Assembly: GCA_020091685.1 (NCBI GenBank)
Contig: CM034605.1
Location: 8,425,019 to 8,489,018 of the forward strand
From: Lutjanus erythropterus
Lineage: Eukaryota > Chordata > Actinopteri > Lutjaniformes > Lutjanidae
Length of the DNA stretch: 64,000 nucleotides
Direction of reading: 5' to 3'
Below the pieces are notes generated by a model. That model saw only the letters and a list, made by a program, of their open reading frames with translations, searched no databases and was not told the origin of the DNA. Made by a program: the position numbers and the translations under genes. Positions 1-11,504 of this stretch are shown in pieces. The first letter of the stretch is position 1. Each line of letters starts with the position of its first letter.

Positions 1-108
1 CACAGCACATATCATATCCATATTTTCCAGTGTATGTAATTGATGGTCTCCACCTCTCTCACACATACCACACCTCTCTGTCCCTCCCTCCCTCCTCTCC
101 TTGTCCAG

Positions 109-281
109 GAGCAGTGTGAGTGTACAGGACCCGTTCTCGGAGGTGAGCGACCCAGCCTTCCAGAAGCGTACTACTACCTCCCTGCCCCCCTCAGCTCCTT
201 ACCAGCAGGGCCTCAGCATGCCTGACATGATGATGAGGATGCAATACGATGCCAAGGATCCCTTCGCTGGGATGAGGAAGA
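109..281 (+). CDS. arid1b: arid1b coding exon (first in window)
   Basis: The acceptor follows a pyrimidine tract and TTGTCCAG ending at 108. The first exon base completes a codon begun upstream. The frame reads [20 protein letters not shown], then a P/M-rich stretch ending DPFAGMRK. The donor is A|GTGAGT at 282, leaving one base for the next codon. The motif SSVSVQDPF...FQKR is typical of vertebrate ARID1 proteins between the ARID domain and the C-terminal region. Confidence 0.9.
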
Positions 282-3200
282 GTGAGTGAGGCACATGCCA
301 CTGAGACTCCCTTTTACCCAAAAACTGAGACCTACACCTTTTTCTGGAAAGTCACAGAATATTCAGATTTATGTTAATAAACTGTTTCACTGTCATATAA
401 ACGTGCACCTAGCCTTTAAATGAAGATATTTAAATGTAAAACTTCATCTTCAAACTTTATATCAACTTAAATGGCTCTTTGTCAAGATGACTCATGTATC
501 CCAAAGCTTTCGTCTGTCTCGTTGGTCTAATTCATTGTCTAGTCACCATGTCGTCTTAGATCAGGACAGATGTGTGTGTGCGTGTTTTACTGCTAGAAGA
601 ACTATGAAAGGAGATGAGAACTGTTTGTTACACCACACACTCCCTTTATCGGAAACACACCAGCTCGTCTGATGTTCTTGTAGCTTAGCCTTCGTCTCAT
701 CCTAACTTTGTTCGTCCTTTTCATCCTCCTCGTTCTCAACCTTTCATCCTTCCCGTCCTGCTGAGAAGCACCTGTTTTGACCAACTCATGTGGTTTAGTT
801 TTCAGAACAAACAGTAGTTTTAGAAAGGATAGCGGCTCCTCTGAAGGCTGATGAGAATGGAGTCTGAATGAATAATATGGTGGATGTTAGCTGCATAACA
901 ACAGTTGCAGCCTCAGAACAATAGGTTTAATCACTGAGAGCGGTGAATATTGATAGAGGAAGGCTGCCACCTGGTGGTGAGCAGAAAACTTACACTAGTT
1001 TATCCATTTAAAAGAGTACGTTTAAACTCTGTTGCATGTTTCCAGGACAAGTCCTGTTTTTTCCATTTTGTCAGCGATAGGCAATTTTATAAATCTGATG
1101 CCATACTAGTGCTTTTTGTCACATTTTAACTGGTACCAATGTGTCTGTACTTTTTCAAAATAATGGCAGATTCTTAGAAAAAACAACAAATTTATAACAA
1201 AAGCAGATATGAGTACAATTAAATAAAATGTTTTGGGGTTTTTTTTTACAGAAAAGCTGTAATAAAAATGATAATAAAGTAGTTATCGTCTTAAATAAAA
1301 AACATGTGGGTTGTTTGTGGCACATATGAACATTATAGAAAAGTACTAAAATGTATGGAAGCGATGCAGACACCAACATTTTGTATTTCTATAATGTTAT
1401 TATTAATATTATTATTAGTTTGTGAGAATTGAATGATTGATCCTGCAGAATCGATCTGCCCGTCCCTTCATTTTCACTCATGTTGTCTAGATTTTGATAT
1501 ATTGAGATGCGTTTACCTCATCTACTGTCTTGTTTCACAGTGGCGGGAGCTGACCCCTACATGCCCGGCCAGATGCCCAGTGGTGGGATGCAGGACATGT
1601 ATGGTCGACCCCCGTCAGCCTTGAGCATGAGCCAGCGGTCGCAGTATCCATATGGGCCGGGCTATGACAGGAGGTAGGCACACAAATCACCAGACGATGG
1701 TGGTGAACCTGTAGCATGTCATTATTTCTTGTGTATTTCTCTTACGTGAGGAACACAGAAAATATTCACCAGTAGTGTACGGGATAATTAAATATATATG
1801 TTTACAACAGAAGTTGTCAGTGATATGTTGTCAGTCAAACGTGAAGACCGTCCTGTTGTTTCAGACCGGACCATGTCATGGGGATGGAGGGGAGCATGGG
1901 TCCTCCTGGGAGTCAGAACAACATGGGACCTTCTAACAGTGAAGCCAGCATGTACTCTCCCAGTAGATACCCTTCACAGCAGAGGTCAGCACCAGTGTGT
2001 GTGTGTGTGTGTGTGTGTCTCATTGTTATGATTATCAGAATCAATGTTGTTTTTTTAAATCTGATTGCTGATACAACAACTTAATTTATCAGTGTGCTTC
2101 TTTGTCTCTGATGCAGCCAGCTCAGTTAACTTCAAGAAATGCTGCTGGCAGCTTCCTGCACTTTTTGTTTCAAGATAATGTTAAAAGTTATATTTTAATT
2201 AAACATATGCTTAAAGGCATTTCAGCCAAATTTCAGCATCAATTTAAGTTTTACTATGCTATTTTTATTTATTTTTTACATAATTTGCTTTTGAAAAAAA
2301 CTTTAGGGAGCTATTTTGTATATTTATTAATTAAAATGTTCAGTTAACTTCTAGAAATGCTGCTGGCAGCTTCCTGCACTTTTTGTTTTAAGATAGTGGT
2401 GAAAAGTTTTATTTTAATTAAACATATGCTTAAAGGTATTTCAGTGAAGATTTGTGCTGGAGTTTGTGTTTTTCAAAATTTTGACACCAAGATTTTCATT
2501 TTCACCGCCAATATGTATTAGTTCCAAATATCAGTTATCATTTTCCTTTATTACTTAAGCCATATCAGTATCAGCTGGAAAAAAAAAGCCAGTCGCCCCA
2601 CTAGTCTTCAGTGAGTGATGTATTCCTCCTCCTCTGTTGTGTTTCAGACACGATGGCTACGGTCAGCAGTATCCCGGCATGCCATATGGGATGCATCCAT
2701 CTGGGATGTACCCACAGCAACAGGTGAGAGAGAGTTCATTTGTATGTCAAGTACTGTTTATCTCTAACTGTAAGAGGGAAAAACAGTAGTTTTACAGTGC
2801 ATGAACATGATATAAGACAGCCCAGCAAAAAATCATTAGGTTTGACCGATTTTGAACAGAAAATGTCCAAAGATTGTCACAAGATTTCTACGATTGCCTA
2901 CAGATAATGTGTTGTATGAATAAATTATTATGTAAAATACTGAGCAATACGTTTCTTCAAATAAAACTGTTTAGCTGAATTTATGAAAAGGAAGGAATGC
3001 TGTGTTTTTCTTTTATCACCTTGTTTCCCATTATTTGTCATTTCCCTGTGATAGACATACGTTTTTACTCATTTCCATAAAGTAAACTTAAATTTGCTTA
3101 ACTTAAGCAGTCACCATGAATATGAAGAGGCCTAATCAATGCTTTAATGTAGGGTTGCAAATTTTGTGCGTTTTCCTTAACCAACAGTTGAACATGTGAA

Positions 3201-6200
3201 CAATCAATAATTGATTAGATAGAAAATGCTCGTCTTTTTTCTCTGTTTCAATTTAATTTAAAGAATGATGAAGCACAAACAATTTAAACAAAAATAAAAA
3301 TGAAACAATAAGACTCTTCCTTGAAATGTCTGTTCATACATAATATGTATAATATATTTATATATATAATACCTGAGGTTGAAAACACACAAGTCTACCA
3401 CTGATGTTGTTCCTCACTTCTCTAAGTGCAGAGTGGAAATTATTGACATTTTTGGGCTTCACACACCTCAGTTCAGTCAAATTCAGCTCAAAACTGTCTG
3501 CAGCTGCAGGCAACTGTAGGAACCTGCCTTTACGTGTGTCACCACTCCTCCCACTCTTCAACCAACATTAAAACACAAATAAAAAATATAGAAACATAGT
3601 GAATTCAATATATGCAGAGATAAAAAACAAACAAACCAGTATTTTCACAAAGGGACTCAACCTGTCCTCGCAGGTCTTTCATTGTTGAGATGTGAAGGTG
3701 TGATCGGATAATGGCAGCCTTTGATTTTCGTTTTTTGTTCTTTACCTCAAAGTAGACGTCTGAGAAATGGATCCATTTACACAAGTGATCTTCCAACCCT
3801 GTCCAATACTTCTCTTTGTGACTGGATTGATTAGATTATTATTTTAACTATGACAAAAATAGCCATTCATGTTGCATTTTTTTGTATTATTATAATATTA
3901 TATTTTTGACTTGTTTCAAAATTGTGCTCGTTTTGTTTTGGTTTGTCTTTTGTTATTGGTGATAATGTAATTTTCTTGTTCATTTTAGTTGTAATATTCA
4001 CCTTAATGTTCTTCATTTTTATACCTATTACTCTTTCAGTACTTTGGGCTGCACCTTTGCATAAAAGGTCATAAAGTCATGACAATTATCATCAATAAGT
4101 AACACTTTACAGTAAGGCTCCATAAACTAACATTAGTAATAAAACAGTTATAGACAATGACTCTATCATGGTATTGTGTTTTTACTCACAAAAAATAACA
4201 TGACTAACTCACAATGTCCTTCCTTCAGCAGGGCTACAAACGGCCCATGGATGGCATGTACGGCCCTCCGCCCAAGAGACATGAGAGCGACATGTACGCC
4301 ATGCAGTACGCCAACCAGCAGCCAGACATGTACAACCACTACGGCGGTGGGTACTCAGGCCCTGAACACAGACCCATCCAGGGACAGTTCCCCTTCCCCT
4401 ACCCTCGCGACCGCATGGCCCCCTCAGGTCAGAGCCAGCACAGTATGATGGGTGGGGGGCCCACTCCTAACCACGCTACCGACAGCCCCAACATGTGGCC
4501 GTCCAGGACAGAACTCGGCTATCCCTACCCCAACAGACAGGGGCCACCATCGCAAATGCCACCTTACGGCTCAATCGGTAGAGACGACATGGACGGGCGG
4601 CCCGGGCAGGAGCAGTGGCACCGTCAGTCCCCTTACATGTCGTCATCAGGTGGCATGTCCACCCTGTCCTCACGCCAGCCATCTTCTTATTCCAACTCTC
4701 CATCCATGGCCAACCACCTGCCCAGAGCACCCAGTCCAGGGGCTTTCCAGCGCTCCATGGACTCGAGGATGTCGCCCAGTAAAGCACCGTTCATGTCACC
4801 TATGAAGATGCCCAAGCCTGGGATGACCATGATGGGCTCGCAGGGCAGCGGACCCCTTGGTCAGTTTCCTCCCAACCTGAGGCGAGACCTCAACTACCCA
4901 CCAGGATCAATAGAGGCCACCATGCCGATTCTCAAGCCCCGACGGAAGCTCAACTCCAAGGACACCGGTGAGAAGGAGGCCCTTTATTTCATGAATTTGA
5001 ATAGGGCTGTGAGGTGGATGGGTTGATAAGAAGCTCTCTGGAAGATGCATTATTGGTTATTTCAGTTATAAAAAAGATTTGGTAGCACTTTATTTGAAGA
5101 GGTGTACATAAGACTGTCATTACACTGTCATAACCATATCATGACACCTGTCATCAGACTGGCCTTACAACATTTAATGATATCCTTATGAGAAATCCAA
5201 AATGTACCACTTTACTAAAGGTCAATTAAAATAATCATAACACACTTATAAATGGTGTCATGGCAGCCAGTGTCAAAACCAACCACATATGACAGTATAA
5301 TGTAATGTTGAAACGTAAAGCCTAACAGTGTGATGATGCCAAGGTCTCATGACAAAGACATTGACAGGTTATGTTGTCTTACTTAATGTTAAGTTGTCAT
5401 AACAAAGACATTTTTGTCCAAGTTAATGTTAAGTATTAAAAAAAAAAAAGTCAATATCCCCACACATGTATCACTTCTGCATTGATTTATGAAAAATGTG
5501 CTGATGTTTTGGTCACACAGATCTTTATCAAGACATGGTTATCATAAAGTAAAATGCTCACTCATGAAAAATCCTCAACTAATCAAGATATTAAGCATTC
5601 ACAAGGAAATAATGTGAATGTTGCCTTCTATGCATCGTCTAATGTCAAGCTGTTCCACTAAAGACATCTCAAACTTTGAATTAAAAATGACATAACTGAC
5701 TGAATGACACTTAATGATAACAGTCATAAACATTCCAAAAAAGTAAAGTGTTACTAGAGATTTTATTGTCAATATGACTTTGTAGTTAAATTAAGGTTAT
5801 ATTATTTATAGTTGTGCTTTTAGCTTAAAAAGTTGTGGATTTACATATCTTCATTAACACCATTTTATCTCTGCCTCAGGTGTATAGCTAGACCTAATTT
5901 TCAGGTAGATCTAGCACAACATGAGGTCAATTTTATGAAAGGAATTACACCGATTTAATCTGTTCAGTGTCCCTTTTATCATTTGGACAATGTCTGATCA
6001 CCATTTTTTTCTTTTGTGGTTCCACAAATCCCACCGTTTTAATCCCAGGAACGCCTGAGGCCTGGCGCGTGATGATGTCTCTGAAGTCTGGCCTCCTGGC
6101 AGAGAGCACGTGGGCGCTCGACACCATCAACATCCTGCTGTACGATGACAGCACCGTGGCCTCCTTTAACCTCTCCCAGGTAAAACCAATTTTGTGACTG

Positions 6201-8867
6201 CTGACTGACAGAACAGATTCTTTTAGTCCACTAGAGTATACTGTGACCGTCTGTCACACAGTTAAACCTGATCTTCCAGATTAAAGGCATAGTTTGGATT
6301 ATTTGATGTGGGGTTGTATGAGGTACTTATCAATAGTCAGTGTGTTACGAGTATGGGTACGAGTACGGACACTACGCAATGTACTGCTGTGGACATGGTC
6401 AGCGACAGAAGGTGCTTTAGCCACTTAACAAAAGCTCCACCTAACAAAATTCAGTTTAAGTGTGCACTATATTTAGAATATTTTCACCACTTTACCGTCA
6501 GACCTCAGAGAGTAACACAAACTAACAGGTCATGGCAGCGGTAACCAAGCAACTCCAATGCTCTGTGAGGTAAAATGACTGATTTTGTCGGTGAAGGTCA
6601 GTTGGTTTAAAGAGAGAGATATTTGGCTTTTCTAACAAATATGCAGATATACTTAACTGATGTGAATTTTTTTGTGGACCGTTTTAAGTTTGTGTGCTGA
6701 CCTTGTCCACAGTGGCACATTGCTTAGCTTCCATACTGCTGCCCCTGTCTGCTTCTCCAAAGTGGGGTGACGTGCTGACTGCCATCTACTGTAGATAATA
6801 AACTGACTTGATCTGAACAATCCCTTTAACATTTCTTGATTGTTGTCCAAATGACCATTATGCCATTCTGACTTGTTAATCCAAAAGATTCAAGATATTA
6901 TGACAAAAAAAAGAGTGATTAGAATGAAAAATGCTCTCCCTAGATAGGAGCTCTTGGCTTGCATTCACCAGCTGGAACCACTTTGACAACACAATTCTGA
7001 TTTCCTTCTGCTCAGACTGTTGACATTTATTTTCTCTTTGTCTGACCAGCTGCCTGGGTTCCTCGAGCTGATTGTGGAGTACTTCCGTCGCTTCCTGATC
7101 GAGATCTTTGGCATCCTGGAGGAGTTTGAGGTGGGGACAGTGGCTCAGAAAAGCCTTTTGGAACCTGTTTCTAACCAGGAAGAAGAAGCCGTCCCTGACC
7201 AGGAAACGGACTCTAGTGTCCAACCTGAACCTGAGTCAACTCCAGCAGCAGCAGCAGCAGCAGAGACGCAGGTGGAGCCAGAAGGAGGGGTCATGGAGGA
7301 GGCTCCACCAGTCACTGCAGAGCCAGAGCCAACGGAGGACGTGAAGGGTGAGATGGAGGAGTCTGAGGTGAGCATAAAGAAGGAGGAGGAAGAAGAGGAA
7401 GGAGAAAAAGAGGGAAAAGAAGAAGATGAAGAGAGTAAAAAGAAGTGTGTTGTTGAGCCTGTTGCAGAGCAGGAACCTAAACCGAAACAAGCCAGTAAAT
7501 ACGATAAGCTCCCCATCAAGATTGTCCACAAAGATGACCTGCTTGAAGACATAACAGAGCGCTTAGGCTACGTCACTGAGTTCACCAGTGGGTTGCTACA
7601 CTGGCAGGCAGGTGGAGGTGATTCCACCGCACACATTCAGACACACTTTGAACCCCGGAGTGAGCCGCCTGTCAGGGCGAGGAAAGAAAACAAAGAGGAA
7701 AACAAGGTGGATGATGGGAAGGAACAACCACTGAAACATATCACTGCGACTATCGATGATGTCCTGTGCGCTCGGGTCGATGCCCTCTCTTACGCCCATC
7801 CTGCGCGTTCCTTGCCATCCTACCCCTTCAGGGTGCATTCGGATGGGGAGCAGGACTACATCACCCTGCTAGAGGACGAGCCTCGCTGCCTGGATGAGGC
7901 CCCACTCTCCACGACCTCCGCCTGGCAGGACTCGCTGGCCAAGCGGTGCCTCTGCGTCTCCAACATCGTCCGTAGCCTCTCCTTTATCCCTGGGAATGAT
8001 TCAGACATGTCGCGCCACCCTGCTCTGGTTCTCCTCCTGGGCAGGCTGCTCCTGCTGCACCACCAGCACCCAGAGAGGAACCGGTCGCCCCCGAGCTACC
8101 AGCGAGACGAGCAGCAGGAGCTGTCTGGGCTGTCGAGTAGCAAAGAGGAGTGGTGGTGGGAGTGTCTGAGTCTGCTCAGGGAGAACGCCATGGTCACTCT
8201 TGCCAACATCGCGGGTCAGCTCGATCTCTCCACCTACCCGGACACCATCTGCCTCCCCATCTTGGATGGCCTCCTCCACTGGATGGTGTGCCCCTCGGCC
8301 GAGGCACGGGATCCCTTCCCGTCAGCGGCGCCCCACTCTCAGCTCACCCCACAGAGACTGGTGCTTGAGTGCCTCTGCAAGCTGAGTATCCTGGGCGGCA
8401 ACGTGGACCTCCTGCTAGCGACGCCACCGTTCAGCCGACAGGAGAAGCTCTTCAACGTCTTGGTGCGCTACGTGGGTCAGAGGAAGGTGCAGGTGTACAG
8501 GGAGATGGCGGTGGCTGTGCTGTCCCACCTGGCACAAGGAGACCCCACAGCGGCGCGCGCCATAGCCGTGCAGAAGGGAAGCGTGGGTAATTTGGTCGGC
8601 TTCTTGGAGGATGGTGTTAGCATGGCGCAGTACCAGCAGAACCCTCACAGCTTGCTGCACATGGGGCACCCCCCTATGGACCCACCTAGCATAAACATGA
8701 TGTGCAGAGCGGCTAAAGGCCTGTTGGCAATGGCTAAGGTGGTGGAGAACAAAACGGAGTTTGTGTTGTATGAAAGCAGATTATTAGACATCTCCATTTC
8801 CTCGGTGCTCAACGCGGGAGTGGTGGCCATTATTTGCCAAGTTCTCTTTCACTTAGGGAAGTCATGA
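109..8867 (+). CDS. arid1b: arid1b, 3' part of gene (last seven coding exons)
   Basis: ARID1B (BAF250b) is the large ARID subunit of the canonical BAF (SWI/SNF) chromatin remodeller in the nucleus; its C-terminal half scaffolds the core subunits. Seven exons (109-281, 1541-1673, 1865-1984, 2648-2723, 4229-4967, 6049-6179, 7050-8867) splice with GT-AG sites and compatible phases into one 1,062-codon frame ending TGA at 8865-8867. The N-terminal half, including the ARID DNA-binding domain, lies upstream of the window. Family calls rest on recalled vertebrate ARID1 sequences: [49 protein letters not shown], and a C-terminal BAF250_C region. ARID1B rather than ARID1A is supported by [12 protein letters not shown] (ARID1A has DDNSIMTFNLSQ), YSGP..RPIQGQ and LLDISIS near the end, and by zdhhc14 downstream. 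No stop or frameshift was seen in any exon. Confidence 0.95.
282..1540 (+). other. arid1b intron, no recognised element
   Basis: This 1.26-kb intron lies between the first two exons in the window. It is A/T-rich with T-runs and a TTATTA tract near 1397-1419. No coding exon or repeat family was recognised in it. Confidence 0.6.
1541..1673 (+). CDS. arid1b: arid1b coding exon
   Basis: The acceptor TGTTTCACAG ends at 1540 and the donor GTAGGC begins at 1674. Joined to the preceding exon it reads [24 protein letters not shown] and ends [11 protein letters not shown]. This is a methionine-, proline- and tyrosine-rich low-complexity segment, as in the ARID1 linker. It matches the family pattern MQDMYNQ...QQFPYG.YDRR. 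It ends with two bases of an Arg codon. Confidence 0.88.
1865..1984 (+). CDS. arid1b: arid1b coding exon
   Basis: The acceptor TTGTTTCAG ends at 1864 and the donor GTCAGC begins at 1985. The frame reads [18 protein letters not shown], then [23 protein letters not shown]. The MYSPSRYP motif is conserved in vertebrate ARID1A/B. A (GT)12 tract begins 10 bp after the donor and may influence use of this splice site. Confidence 0.88.
1995..2018 (+). repeat. (GT)12 microsatellite next to a 5' splice site
   Basis: Twelve perfect GT units start 10 bp after the donor at 1985. Intronic UG repeats near splice sites are known binding sites for TDP-43 and CELF proteins. Whether this one is functional is inference. 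Confidence 0.95.
2121..2448 (+). repeat. pair of ~110-bp direct repeats in an arid1b intron
   Basis: The segment beginning CAGTTAACTTC at 2123 recurs at 2341 (offset 218 bp). The copies stay about 90 percent alike for roughly 110 bp, through GCTGCTGGCAGCTTCCTGCA and on to CATATGCTTAAAGG. The ~108 bp between them is A/T-rich and does not recur. It is either a local tandem duplication with later divergence or two ends of a repeat unit. No family was recognised. Confidence 0.85.
2648..2723 (+). CDS. arid1b: arid1b coding exon (small)
   Basis: A 76-bp exon lies between acceptor GTGTTTCAG (ending 2647) and donor GTGAGAG (2724). It reads [21 protein letters not shown], then YPQQQ. This resembles ARID1B [21 protein letters not shown]...YPQQ. 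It starts by completing an Arg codon and ends in phase 0. It is too short to stand out without its neighbours, but both splice sites and the frame are consistent. Confidence 0.87.
2724..4228 (+). other. arid1b intron, A/T-rich, with a DNA-element scrap
   Basis: This 1.5-kb intron is A/T-rich, with a TATA-rich stretch near 3335-3370. At 4097-4160 the sequence AAGTAACACTTTACAGTAAG followed by ACTAACATTAGTAATA resembles the end of a common teleost non-autonomous DNA transposon. Only one end is present. No exon was seen. Confidence 0.5.
4229..4967 (+). CDS. arid1b: arid1b large coding exon with tandem acceptor
   Basis: This 739-bp exon encodes a P/M/S/Y-rich linker starting [19 protein letters not shown], followed by [50 protein letters not shown] and ending [12 protein letters not shown]. 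Each block has a counterpart in vertebrate ARID1B. The acceptor is a NAGNAG (CAGCAG, AGs ending at 4228 and 4231), so the first Gln may be included or skipped. The donor is G|GTGAGA at 4968. The split Gly codon joins the next exon as SKDT-G-TPEAW. Confidence 0.93.
5080..5756. mobile_element. non-autonomous DNA transposon (long-TIR MITE)
   Basis: The left end GGTAGCACTTTATTTGAAG (5081) is mirrored by the right end AAGTAAAGTGTTACTA (ending about 5755). Subterminal ACTGTCATAA and ATGACA motifs occur in both orientations. The 680-bp element has no coding capacity and fills most of the intron between the 739-bp exon and the TPEAW exon. No convincing target-site duplication was found, so the superfamily is left open. 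Confidence 0.7.
6049..6179 (+). CDS. arid1b: arid1b coding exon ([14 protein letters not shown] exon)
   Basis: The acceptor AATCCCAG ends at 6048 and the donor GTAAAA starts at 6180. The 131-bp exon reads [20 protein letters not shown], then [23 protein letters not shown]. This is the near-invariant block that opens the ARID1 C-terminal domain. The DSTV choice points to ARID1B; ARID1A has DNSI here. It ends in phase 0, directly before the terminal exon. Confidence 0.95.
6281..6829. mobile_element. TTAA-ended MITE in last arid1b intron
   Basis: The element starts TTAAAGGCATAGTTTGGATT at 6281 and ends GATCTGAACAATCCCTTTAA at 6829, imperfect inverted repeats of each other. Both ends lie in TTAA, the target site used by piggyBac- and Kolobok-type transposases. 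The 549-bp interior has no meaningful frame. It has a different TIR from the TTAAAGGGACA family at 16 and 24 kb. Confidence 0.7.
7050..8867 (+). CDS. arid1b: arid1b terminal coding exon (BAF250 C-terminal domain)
   Basis: The acceptor TCTGACCAG ends at 7049 and a 605-codon frame runs to TGA at 8865-8867. It opens [21 protein letters not shown] lineage-variable acidic linker follows (six Ala codons at 7245-7262, then a long Glu/Lys-rich run to about 7440), then [103 protein letters not shown] and [14 protein letters not shown]. It closes [20 protein letters not shown] followed by VLFHLGKS. These are ARM-like helical repeats of the BAF250_C family, which assemble the BAF core. The exon is markedly more GC-rich than the flanking introns. 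Confidence 0.97.
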   Translation: MPGFLELIVEYFRRFLIEIFGILEEFEVGTVAQKSLLEPVSNQEEEAVPDQETDSSVQPEPESTPAAAAAAETQVEPEGGVMEEAPPVTAEPEPTEDVKGEMEESEVSIKKEEEEEEGEKEGKEEDEESKKKCVVEPVAEQEPKPKQASKYDKLPIKIVHKDDLLEDITERLGYVTEFTSGLLHWQAGGGDSTAHIQTHFEPRSEPPVRARKENKEENKVDDGKEQPLKHITATIDDVLCARVDALSYAHPARSLPSYPFRVHSDGEQDYITLLEDEPRCLDEAPLSTTSAWQDSLAKRCLCVSNIVRSLSFIPGNDSDMSRHPALVLLLGRLLLLHHQHPERNRSPPSYQRDEQQELSGLSSSKEEWWWECLSLLRENAMVTLANIAGQLDLSTYPDTICLPILDGLLHWMVCPSAEARDPFPSAAPHSQLTPQRLVLECLCKLSILGGNVDLLLATPPFSRQEKLFNVLVRYVGQRKVQVYREMAVAVLSHLAQGDPTAARAIAVQKGSVGNLVGFLEDGVSMAQYQQNPHSLLHMGHPPMDPPSINMMCRAAKGLLAMAKVVENKTEFVLYESRLLDISISSVLNAGVVAIICQVLFHLGKS

Positions 8868-10220
8868 CACGAGGAGAGGCACGGCAGACGCTGATATTTC
8901 TGTGGTTTTCTATTTTTATTTATCAAAATGACAGAAAATGTTTGTTTTTTTAAAGAAGTATCCACATTAACAAAATATCTATATATGTATAGCTTCTGGG
9001 CCCTGTTAAAAAAGTGGGTTTGGGATTTGAAAGCTCATTTTAATACAAATATTTAATACCTGCTGGTGTTGGATTGCTACGTTTGATATTTTTGTTTGGC
9101 ATTTTGTTTTTGTTTTTTTTTTGTTTGTTTACTTTTTCAGCCAAAGCTGCCACCAGATTTTGGTGCTGAATTAACGTGGTTCCTTTTGAGTCGATGAGTC
9201 GTCGAGATGTTTTTCAGTTTTTATAAATGCTAATATACTCATCAACATTTTGTTAATGGAGAGTATTTATTTAAAATGTGACACTGTACAGTAGTTTGAA
9301 CTTTTTTGCCAACACTCGTGGGGGGAAAAAAACACTGACTTTTTAAAAATTGAAATGTATATGTCTCCATCGCTGGAAGATAAATTGTGCAATAGGACTA
9401 GAGCAAGTTGTCCCTTTTTTGAGAACAACCAGATGTAAATCTTTAAAAGACACCTGCAGTGTGTGCTTTAGGCCATGAGGAGGCAGCATTGCACCAGCCA
9501 GTCAACATGAGAGAAGAGAATCTGTCAGAGGAAGTGTCTAATTTAGCAATCATAGCCTCAACGACTTTCACAGATGAATTTGTGTTTCCTAAGCACTTGT
9601 GTTATGTCTGTATTTTTTCATCACTATGTATATAAACCGTTGTACAATGGACGCACATGATTCTTTCAGTCTCAATCAAGCATAGCAAGAGGTGGGACTT
9701 TCTGACTATTATAACAAATGCTTTTATTGTTGGTAAAATTTGTTATTGTTATTATACATATTTTGTTAAAAGGGGTCAAATATTTGAACATGGCAGATGT
9801 AACTGATGTTTCAATGTAAAAAATTCCTGTATGCATTGTATTATAGCTGAGAAAACAATCGCTTTGGTAATCAAACGTGGAAGTGCCAGGGTGAGAGGAT
9901 ATCTAGGCGAGGTTACATAAGAAAACTGAACACATTTCTGTTCGTTACTGTCCTCCATTCATGTCAATGGGCATATTTTTGAATCTAGATAATGCTCTAA
10001 AAGAAACGTGTGAAAAGAACCTTCAAAATGTCCTGAAAGCTCATTGTAAAAATTTGCCTTTTTTCGTATGACTCCATGTCTCTCTTTTATTCAGTATACA
10101 CATTTATACTCTGTGCTGCACATGTCACAAATAAATGTACGATGAACATCGTTAAGCACCGGAGACGTTGCATTATGTCCAGACAATCTTAGGCCAATAA
10201 AACAAACATCAACTGCTTAC
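8868..10220 (+). other. arid1b: arid1b 3' UTR
   Basis: A/T-rich sequence follows the stop codon, with no further frame of note. Two canonical AATAAA hexamers at 10130-10135 and 10196-10201 mark likely cleavage sites, giving a 3' UTR of about 1.3-1.35 kb. A Pumilio-type octamer TGTATATA lies at 9627-9634. No transposon scar was recognised inside. The exact 3' end is inferred; transcript data would fix it. Confidence 0.7.
10130..10201 (+). terminator. arid1b: arid1b polyadenylation signals
   Basis: Two AATAAA hexamers, at 10130-10135 (CAAATAAATG context) and 10196-10201 (CCAATAAAAC context), lie about 1.3 kb after the stop codon. They are followed by T-rich sequence (around 10228-10250). Which one is used cannot be told from the sequence. 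Confidence 0.6.
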
Positions 10221-11504
10221 ACGGACTGCCTTTCATTGCTTTCATTCAAAATAATCTCAACTGACTCCTCCAGACAATGAAATTATACAAAGACCAAGAA
10301 AACATCTGATAAGAGGACCTGATTGTTTTCTGTCAGTGTTTGTTTTAGTTCAGATATTTCAGCTTAAATTTAAAGATGGTCACTGTTCAGGTATCACTTC
10401 TATTAAATTCTAGGAGTGCTGAAAGTGTGAAAGAATCAGAAAATAAACGTGGAAATATAGAGAGGAATAAGTAAAAGTATAAATATTATATCTTATAAAT
10501 AAGATTTTGAAATTAAAAAAAGAGAATTTAAAAAGGAATAAATAAAAGGGGAATATAAAGACAAACAACAATATAGACGAATCAGTTTAAGCATCTTAAT
10601 TTATTTTATTTATTTTGTACATATTTTTTGCATATAAACTGCTCAATTTACTTTACTATTCATTTATTATATAATGTTTATTTAAAGGAAAAATAAAAGG
10701 ATAAAAGAAATAGATGACATTATATAGATTATAGAAATTAAAAAATGAAATATAAAGAAAATAGAAATTTAAATGCTAAAATTATTATTTTATGTTTTAT
10801 TTGTCTTAATTTTTCAGTCTTATTCTTTTCTTTCTTTTTTGTTTGAACATTTATTTTGTTATTCCTTAGAGATTTATTCTTGTTAATGACACTCCTATGA
10901 CTGATGTATTCAAAAGGTTTCCCATCCATGAATCTTTCATGACCATTGCAACATTAACAAGTCATCTGCATTCATTTATATCATGTACATCATTTTGATT
11001 TTAAGGCATTAATGAAGTGTTTCTGACGACATTTAAAATAATATATATATATATATGGAGACAAGAAATATAGAAAGAGGAAGAGGTGATGTGATTTTTT
11101 TTTTTAACTGAAAGGCCAGTCTTTCCTGAACAATGAACTACGTGCTGCCTGTAATATGTGGCTGTTCCAGTTCACAACACACTGAAGAGGAAGGACAGTT
11201 GATGTGAAGATGACGCACAAGCTCTTTCTCAACTTACCACAGACGCGTTTGCATTATCGTTTGAGGCTCTGATAAAGGTAGAGCCATTTCCAGTTTCCAG
11301 TGTCACTCTTACAGCCACTCAGTCAGTTTGTTGATGAATCTGTGACGCCACTGCAGGTACACAGTCTACCCTTCCTGTTCAGAGAGTCTGTTGACTTTGT
11401 GATTGAACTCTGTCACACAACTGCTGCTGATATTAACAGCCTCACCCTCATCGGTTTTTAAATCCCTCAACATCAATATGCTATCAATTGCATCTCTCAT
11501 TCTT

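Noticed and set aside
7145-7552. 135-codon minus-strand open frame opposite the arid1b terminal exon
   Set aside because: It is the antisense shadow of the Glu-rich linker (poly-Ser/Phe/Leu) and has no independent support.
1-8867. arid1a as the identity of the first gene
   Set aside because: [19 protein letters not shown] and the zdhhc14 neighbour favour arid1b; arid1a would be expected near zdhhc18.
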